From contig CAVSMH010000012.1 in the NCBI GenBank assembly GCA_963728965.1, positions 868,001-932,000 of the forward strand: a stretch of 64,000 bases of DNA, written 5' to 3'. The translations under genes were made by a program, and so were the position numbers. Below, piece by piece: positions 58,555-64,000 of the stretch. Each line of letters opens with the position of its first letter. Position 1 is the stretch's first letter. The DNA is from DASQZT01 sp963728965 (GTDB lineage: Bacteria > Acidobacteriota > Terriglobia > Bryobacterales > Bryobacteraceae). Below the pieces are notes generated by a model, which was not told the origin of the DNA, ran no database searches, and saw only the letters and a list, made by a program, of their open reading frames with translations.

Positions 58555-61500
58555 TCAGAACGCCTGGCCGATGCTGAAGAAGATGCGGCCGAGCGACTCG
58601 CCGGGCCGGCGGTCGAGTTTGAAGCCGTAGTCGAGGCGGAGCAGCACCCACGGCGTGCGCACGCGCAGACCGAGGCCGGCAGCCTTGCGGACGTCGGTGA
58701 AGCGGAAATCGGAGATGGTGGGGTACACGTTGCCGATGTCCACGAAACCGACGCCGTCGAAGATGCGGTACATGGGAAAGCGCAGCTCGTTATTGAGCAC
58801 CAGCATGGCGTTGCCGCCGAGATGGGTGCCGGTGAAGGTGGCGGGTCCGACGGAGTCCTGCTCGAAACCGCGAATGGTGGTGGCGCCGCCGGCGTAGAAG
58901 CGCTCGCTCGGCGGAACTTCCTGGCCGCCCAAGCCGTGCGCGAGGCCCCCGCGGACCGCCGTGGCAAAAACCAGGCGCGGGCGCAGCACCTGGTTGGTAA
59001 ACAATTCGACGCGGGGTTTCTGGAGCGGGAAATAGCGGAAATACTGACCGAAGTATTTCACCAGGCGAAGCTGGGAGCCGAGCGACTGGGGCGAAAACTC
59101 GAACGCATGGGAAAGAAAGCTTCCGTGCGACGCGTCCAGGATTTCGTCGCGCGTGTCGCGGGTGAACGTAGAGGTGATCGATGCCAGGCGGAGCGGCACA
59201 TCGAAAATCGGGTCGGGACCGGTGTCGTAGGTGCGGCTTTTTTCGATTTTGTAGCCGTAATTCCAGATCATCTTGCGGCCGAGCGCGGCCTCCTGCTGGA
59301 GCGAGAAACCGACGCGGTCCACGTTGAAGCCGGAGGTCAGGTCGGTTTCGGGGTGGATTTCGCGGAGCAGGTAGGGGCTGGCAATGGTCTTGAGGGAAAA
59401 GCGGGTGAGGAGCGGCTGGCTGAAGTACATGCGCGCCTCGTGCAACTGCGAATCGTAACGGGCGCGGAGCCCCAGCACGCGGGCGCTGCCGAGGGTGTTG
59501 CGGTTGGAGATATCGACGATCCCGCCGGGGCCGCGCTCGGTATCGTAGAAACCGCCGTAGCGGAGTTGGAACGGCTGGATCTCGCGGACCTTGACGCGCA
59601 GGCGGATGGGGTTGCCGGCGGGGGAAGCGGCGGGGGCCGGTTGCATCTCTTCGCGGGTGATCTCGACCATGGAAAACGCGCCGGTGTTGTAGAGCTTGCG
59701 GCGGGAGTTGCTGATTTTCTGGAGGTCGGCGGGATCGCCGGGTTGCAGCTCGAGTTGGGTGCGGATGAGGCTTTGGCTGGTGCTGCGATTGCCCTCGATT
59801 ACGACTTCGCGAACGACGCCGCGGGATTTTTCCTGGATACGGAAGGCGAGATTGACCACCGACCGTTCGGGAATGCGAGCGATGGCAGCTTCGATTTCGA
59901 CATCGTTGTAGCCTTTCGACCAATAGGCTTCGCGGAGGCGCAGGATGGCGTTTTCGCGGAGGACGGGCCGGTAGATCTCGCCGCGCGGCAAGGGCACCGC
60001 CTCGTCGAGTTGGGCCGCGGTCAGCGCCCGATTTCCTTCGAAGCTGGCTGCGCCCACGCGATAGAGCGGGCCCTCCTGAACGAGGAAGACGACCCGGCCG
60101 GTGGCTTGCCGGGGATCGAGCTCATAGCGGGGGTCGTGCACGGCCGCATCGAGGTGGCCGGTGTCGCGGTAGAACTGGGTCAGCAGTTCGGTTACGCGGG
60201 CCGGCTTGGTGTACACCTCGAGGGCCAGTTTCTGCTGTTCGATGACCTCGCGGAGGCGCTTGGGGCCGATGTCGCGGGCGCCCTCGAACGCCCACTCCAC
60301 GTTGTGAAACTTCGGCCCGCGCTGGATATCGAACACGACGTGCTTGCGGCGGGGCGCCGGTGTGGTGATTTCGGGAGTCACCTGCGGAGTCAGAAAGCCG
60401 TCGCCGATCAGCCACGCGCGCAGGACGCCAGTGGCGTCCTCGACGCGCTGCAAATCGAAGACGCCGTCGGCCCACACGCGGCGCACGTCTTTTTCGACGC
60501 CGCCCGGAACCGACGCGCCTTCGAAAACAAAGTCCACGGCAGGCCCGGGATCGACGGTGAGGTTGAGGTTGACGGTGCCGCCCTTCTGTTCCCGGCGCAG
60601 GCGCACATTCGATTCGAGGAGGTTCTCGCGGGTGTACATCCGGGTAACATGGTCGAGGCCGCGGCGCAGCTTGAAAAAATCGTACCGGTCGCCGGGGTGA
60701 ACCTTCAGTTTGGCTAGCAGGCGCTCCCTGGTGAAGAAGGTATCGCCCGAAATGTCGAGGCTGCCGATCCGGCGGGATTCGCGTTTTCCGGCAGGCTGCT
60801 CGGGAGCGAGGCCGCCGAACCGCAGGTCGTGGCGAAAATCGAATCGGTAGCTGCCGTCGGACTGGCGGACGCCGCGCGTGCCGAAGCGCCTGGACAGATC
60901 GTATTCGGCGATGTAGATCTGGTCGGAGCTGTTCACGAGGTCCATGGAATAGACGACGTGGAGCCGGCGGGTGACATCCTGTCCGACGGTAAGGCGGGCG
61001 CCGGGGTTGGTCTCGGCGGCAATCAGGTTGGGCTCCACCTGCACGCGGCTCAACCCGGTGGCCTTTTCGACCTGGCGGCCGAGGGAGGAGCCAACGCGGC
61101 CGGTCAGGTAGGAGAGGAACTGGGTTTCGGCGACCTGCATCTCCTGTCCGCGAATTTCGTCGAGGGTCTTGCCGGTGACCAGGATGGCCAGGATATCGGG
61201 CTCGGTGAGCGGCGGCGAGGAGAGCTCGGTTTTGGTATCGCCGGGCGGACCGGAGACGCGGAGGGTAATGTCGTACCCCGAAACGGAGGTGGTGGCGGCG
61301 ATGTCGAGGGTGGGCTCGATGCGGCGTTCGTTGGTGAAGGTGATAACGCCCTGGGTGACTTCGTAGCGGCGCTCCTGCAAGGTGAGCTCGCTGCCTTCCT
61401 CGATGATCAGGCGGCCGGCGAGGCCGAGTTCATAGGGATTGCCGAGCAGGATGAGTTGGGCGGTGAATTCGGCCTTGGCCAAGTTGTTTTGCACGACGAT

Positions 61501-64000
61501 GGGGTCGCGCGTGACGACGCTCACATTGAAGCGGAGGGATTCGAGCAGGGGGTTGCGCGCTTCGGCAGTCAGGAGGGGGCGCGGCGCGGTGACGGCGGCC
61601 AGAATGCCCTTATCGAAATTCAAGTCATCGGTGAAGCCGCCCTCTTTGACGACGACGGCGCCGCGCAGCGCGAGGCCGGTGCCGACATTTTTCAATTGCA
61701 GGTGGACATCGGAGACGGTCTTCAGGCCCGCGGGAAAGTCGAGATAGAGGTCGTCGGCCTGAACGGTGAGATCGGAGCCGGCGAGTTTGCCGTCGGCATA
61801 AGAGATGGAGCCGTGGCCGCTCAGGGTGCCTCCGTTGATCTGGCCTTCGAGTTTGGCGAGCGTGGCGCGCGCGCCTTCGAGGTCGACGCGGAGGTTCAGC
61901 CCGTCGATCCCGATGCGCGGCTCCTGGATGGAAAGCTGGGCATCGGCAACCTGGAGGTAGCCTTTGACCTGCGGCGTGGCGGCCGGGCCGGTAAGGGCGG
62001 CGTGAATTTCGGTGGCGCCGCGGGCCCGGAGTCCGGAGGTGAACACGGCGGCCAGCGAAGCATCGAGTGTGCCGTCGAGGCGCAGGTCAAGCGGGCGTTG
62101 GCCGGTGAGCTGGGCCGAACCGGAGACCTGGAGTTGGGTGGCGGGACCGGTCAACTGAAGGCGGCGGACGCGGGCGACGCCGTTATCGAGAACGATTTCC
62201 GAGATGCCTTGCTGGGCCACGGCGTAGGTATCGATGCGGGCTTGCAGGTCGGGGAAGGTGAGGGTGGCTTGGACCGCCTCGAGTTGGGGGCGGGGCGCTT
62301 CGGCTTCCAGGCGCAGGGAGACCACGCCGCCGAGGCCTTCCTTGATTCCTGGAATGGCGGCCAGGTTGACGTTCTTCAACTCGGCCTGGAGGCGGGCGGC
62401 ACCCTGCCGGCGCGGGAATTCGACGGGGAGATCGGCAGGGAGGAGGGCGAACGGCACGGTTCCGGAAGCCTCGAAGGAGGCCTCGCCCCATTTCGCGGAG
62501 GCGCGTTCCAATTCGAGCGCACCATCGCGAACCTGGCCGCGGAGAGCGGCGGCGGTGATGGACGGGCTGAGGCCGGCGAAAGAGAACGCACCGTTGTCGA
62601 GCACGATCGACAGGGTGGGATCGATGCGGGCGAGGGTGCCGCGAAGGGTGCCCTCGAGCGACAGGGCGCCCTGCATTTGCAGGCCCATGCCGGCCGGCGC
62701 GAGGTGCGCGAGGCCGGGCAGGTTCAAGTGGCCTTTGAGGGTGAGCGCGGCTTGGCCGGCGGCGGTAGCGAGCGGCAGGGATCCGGCGATTTCGAGTCGA
62801 GAACCGGCGGCGACAAGGGCGGCTTTTTCGACCGTCAGCGTGTCGTTGGCATAGGCCGCGACCAGCGGTCCTTCGGTCTGCACGGTCTCGCCGTTCAGCT
62901 TGACTTCGAGATGGGTGACCTCGGCGCGGGCGGTTCCCTGGCGGTAGTGGTCGAGGTCGCCCGACGCATCGATGACGGCGGAGACGGCGCCATCCACGGG
63001 GGGGAAGGTGGAGTCCGCGAGCCGCAATTGGAGGGTAGCGGGGTGAGGCGCATCGGTCGCAAGCTTGCCCGAAGCGGTCAAATTGAATTGCGGCGCGGAC
63101 GCTTCGAAAGTCACTTGCCCGTTTGCGGCCTGGGCGTTCCATACGGCGCTGCCGTAATCGCGATCGCCGATGCGAATGCCGTCCACGCGGAGCTTCCCTT
63201 CCCCGGCCGGAGCGCTGCCGGCACCGTGGCCCGATGCGCTGAACCGGATGGCGGCGCGCACGGGCGTCCGATCGGGGAGCACCAGATTCAGCAGGCGAAA
63301 GTCCTGGGCTTCAGCTTGGAATCGATACTGTTTGGCATCGAGGTCGTAGGCGCCCGAGGCTCGCAGGGTTCCGTTCCCACCGGGCTGCGGTTTGTCCAGG
63401 CTGAGAGCGGTCAATTCGAGTTGACGGCCTTGGAGTTGTGCGCGCGCCTGGAGGGTTCCGAAACTTTCCTGGTACGCGGCGAGCTGGCTGGCGGTGAGGG
63501 TGATGGTGGCGGCGGGGCTGTCGATGGAGCCGGTGACTTCGGCGGCGAGGGAAAGTTGGCCCGCGGCCGGCACATCGCCGTGGTTGAGGCCGGCGAGAAT
63601 GGCGGCGACGGAGAGGCGGTCGGCGCCGGCGGTGAGATGGATCCCGGAAGCGATGGTTCCGGCGAGATGGAGCGTCTGGTTCTGCCAGGTGACGGTGGCC
63701 TGGTCGATGGATACGCGGCCGGGCGCATAGGCCGCCGATGCCTGGAGGGTGACATCGTGCAGTTCGCCGATGGCGAGATCGGGGACGGCCGCGGTGATTG
63801 CGGCTTGCGGCGCCGCAACGGTTCCGGCCAGTGTGAGGGTAGAACGCAGCGTGCCTTCGAGGGGAGTGCCGAGCGGCCTGGCGAGGAACGCCTCGGCGGC
63901 GGCGGCGGTGGCGGACAGGCGGGGCGCATCGACGCGCAGTCCGCCGGCGATGGCGGATTGGCCGGTCAAGGTGAGTTCGCCCGAGGCCACCGCTCCGAAA
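58555..64000 (-). CDS. TamB-BamA fusion: TamB (DUF490) domain, POTRA repeats and Omp85 barrel in one polypeptide (N-terminus cut)
   Basis: One uninterrupted frame gives at least 1814 residues and continues past the window end. Numbering counts from the GTG at 63990. Residues 1-720 are long beta-solenoid-like AsmA/TamB repeats. Residues about 720-1040 are the conserved TamB C-terminal domain (GRLIIEEGSELTLQERRYEV, SSPPLTEPDILAILVTGK, YLTGRVGSSLGRQ). From about 1073 come five POTRA-like repeats (SLDISGDTFFTRERLLAKL; FVFEGASVPGG; EWAFEGARDIG; ASFEGNRALTAAQLDEAV; EVVIEGNRSTSQSLIRTQL). From about 1470 an Omp85 barrel follows, with GGATTIRGFEQD and a terminal SIGQAF. The POTRA count is that of BamA rather than TamA (three). 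It probably spans the periplasm to insert outer-membrane proteins or move lipids. Confidence 0.93.
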   Translation of the reverse strand, partial: FGAVASGELTLTGQSAIAGGLRVDAPRLSATAAAAEAFLARPLGTPLEGTLRSTLTLAGTVAAPQAAITAAVPDLAIGELHDVTLQASAAYAPGRVSIDQATVTWQNQTLHLAGTIASGIHLTAGADRLSVAAILAGLNHGDVPAAGQLSLAAEVTGSIDSPAATITLTASQLAAYQESFGTLQARAQLQGRQLELTALSLDKPQPGGNGTLRASGAYDLDAKQYRFQAEAQDFRLLNLVLPDRTPVRAAIRFSASGHGAGSAPAGEGKLRVDGIRIGDRDYGSAVWNAQAANGQVTFEASAPQFNLTASGKLATDAPHPATLQLRLADSTFPPVDGAVSAVIDASGDLDHYRQGTARAEVTHLEVKLNGETVQTEGPLVAAYANDTLTVEKAALVAAGSRLEIAGSLPLATAAGQAALTLKGHLNLPGLAHLAPAGMGLQMQGALSLEGTLRGTLARIDPTLSIVLDNGAFSFAGLSPSITAAALRGQVRDGALELERASAKWGEASFEASGTVPFALLPADLPVEFPRRQGAARLQAELKNVNLAAIPGIKEGLGGVVSLRLEAEAPRPQLEAVQATLTFPDLQARIDTYAVAQQGISEIVLDNGVARVRRLQLTGPATQLQVSGSAQLTGQRPLDLRLDGTLDASLAAVFTSGLRARGATEIHAALTGPAATPQVKGYLQVADAQLSIQEPRIGIDGLNLRVDLEGARATLAKLEGQINGGTLSGHGSISYADGKLAGSDLTVQADDLYLDFPAGLKTVSDVHLQLKNVGTGLALRGAVVVKEGGFTDDLNFDKGILAAVTAPRPLLTAEARNPLLESLRFNVSVVTRDPIVVQNNLAKAEFTAQLILLGNPYELGLAGRLIIEEGSELTLQERRYEVTQGVITFTNERRIEPTLDIAATTSVSGYDITLRVSGPPGDTKTELSSPPLTEPDILAILVTGKTLDEIRGQEMQVAETQFLSYLTGRVGSSLGRQVEKATGLSRVQVEPNLIAAETNPGARLTVGQDVTRRLHVVYSMDLVNSSDQIYIAEYDLSRRFGTRGVRQSDGSYRFDFRHDLRFGGLAPEQPAGKRESRRIGSLDISGDTFFTRERLLAKLKVHPGDRYDFFKLRRGLDHVTRMYTRENLLESNVRLRREQKGGTVNLNLTVDPGPAVDFVFEGASVPGGVEKDVRRVWADGVFDLQRVEDATGVLRAWLIGDGFLTPQVTPEITTPAPRRKHVVFDIQRGPKFHNVEWAFEGARDIGPKRLREVIEQQKLALEVYTKPARVTELLTQFYRDTGHLDAAVHDPRYELDPRQATGRVVFLVQEGPLYRVGAASFEGNRALTAAQLDEAVPLPRGEIYRPVLRENAILRLREAYWSKGYNDVEIEAAIARIPERSVVNLAFRIQEKSRGVVREVVIEGNRSTSQSLIRTQLELQPGDPADLQKISNSRRKLYNTGAFSMVEITREEMQPAPAASPAGNPIRLRVKVREIQPFQLRYGGFYDTERGPGGIVDISNRNTLGSARVLGLRARYDSQLHEARMYFSQPLLTRFSLKTIASPYLLREIHPETDLTSGFNVDRVGFSLQQEAALGRKMIWNYGYKIEKSRTYDTGPDPIFDVPLRLASITSTFTRDTRDEILDASHGSFLSHAFEFSPQSLGSQLRLVKYFGQYFRYFPLQKPRVELFTNQVLRPRLVFATAVRGGLAHGLGGQEVPPSERFYAGGATTIRGFEQDSVGPATFTGTHLGGNAMLVLNNELRFPMYRIFDGVGFVDIGNVYPTISDFRFTDVRKAAGLGLRVRTPWVLLRLDYGFKLDRRPGESLGRIFFSIGQAF

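Noticed and set aside
58822..60717. 631-codon plus-strand frame inside the fusion gene
   Set aside because: Antisense of the POTRA/barrel region, no domain match.

Overview
The window looks like a chromosomal segment of an acidobacterium, most probably of the Solibacter/Bryobacter type. This is inference from high GC, an ADOP-type MacB/FtsX permease paired with a PadR regulator (a hallmark of Acidobacteria), an EpsI exosortase-associated protein, many secreted peptidases, and ECF sigma/anti-sigma pairs. By eye the + strand is C-rich over roughly 1-25 kb and G-rich over roughly 50-64 kb, whichever strand the genes are on. With mnmG-rsmG-parA-parB and four perfect parS sites at 50-54 kb, this suggests the replication origin lies in or near the window.

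Layout. 1-25 kb is ordinary core genome: mltG (cut by the window start) and ruvX; an AI-2E-type transporter; a tight pta / histone-deacetylase-like / PEP-mutase-like operon; a cold-shock gene; a membrane-fused spermidine synthase; an M19 dipeptidase; an ECF sigma/anti-sigma pair; a 20-residue Lys/Ala peptide gene with its own promoter and terminator; a COG1565 methyltransferase; dnaB; a DUF421 protein; a CocE-type hydrolase; a glycosidase-like/TPR-barrel pair; malQ; a DUF1697 protein; and an S10 carboxypeptidase.

25-41 kb is an accessory island with more mixed base composition. It holds an unknown 295-aa protein, remnants of an IS5/IS1182-like and an IS3-like element, a nearly complete IS1182-like element with inverted repeats and a T8 frameshift, a frameshifted IS110-family element, an NTF2-like lipoprotein, an AraC regulator and an intact tyrosine recombinase. 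It also holds a signalling cluster (STAS anti-anti-sigma, response regulator, PilZ, and a PAS-PP2C phosphatase interrupted at a G7 run), a KTSC protein and an intact three-gene IS66 element.

41-50 kb returns to chromosomal genes: OsmC, a VOC protein, ADOP permease plus PadR, an ICMT-like membrane protein, an ECF sigma factor followed by a CRP-type palindrome and a polyferredoxin-like membrane protein, a hybrid histidine kinase, and an orphan EpsI. 50-54 kb is the partition locus. 54-58.5 kb carries a MerR regulator, a leucine-carboxymethyltransferase-like enzyme, a NatA/NatB-type ABC exporter and two small proteins.

The window ends inside a very large minus-strand gene (58555 to beyond 64000). 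Its product joins a TamB (DUF490) translocation domain to about five POTRA domains and an Omp85 beta barrel in one unbroken frame. TamB and TamA/BamA are normally separate proteins spanning the envelope, so this fused machine is the most unusual thing here. No rRNA, tRNA or CRISPR array was seen.
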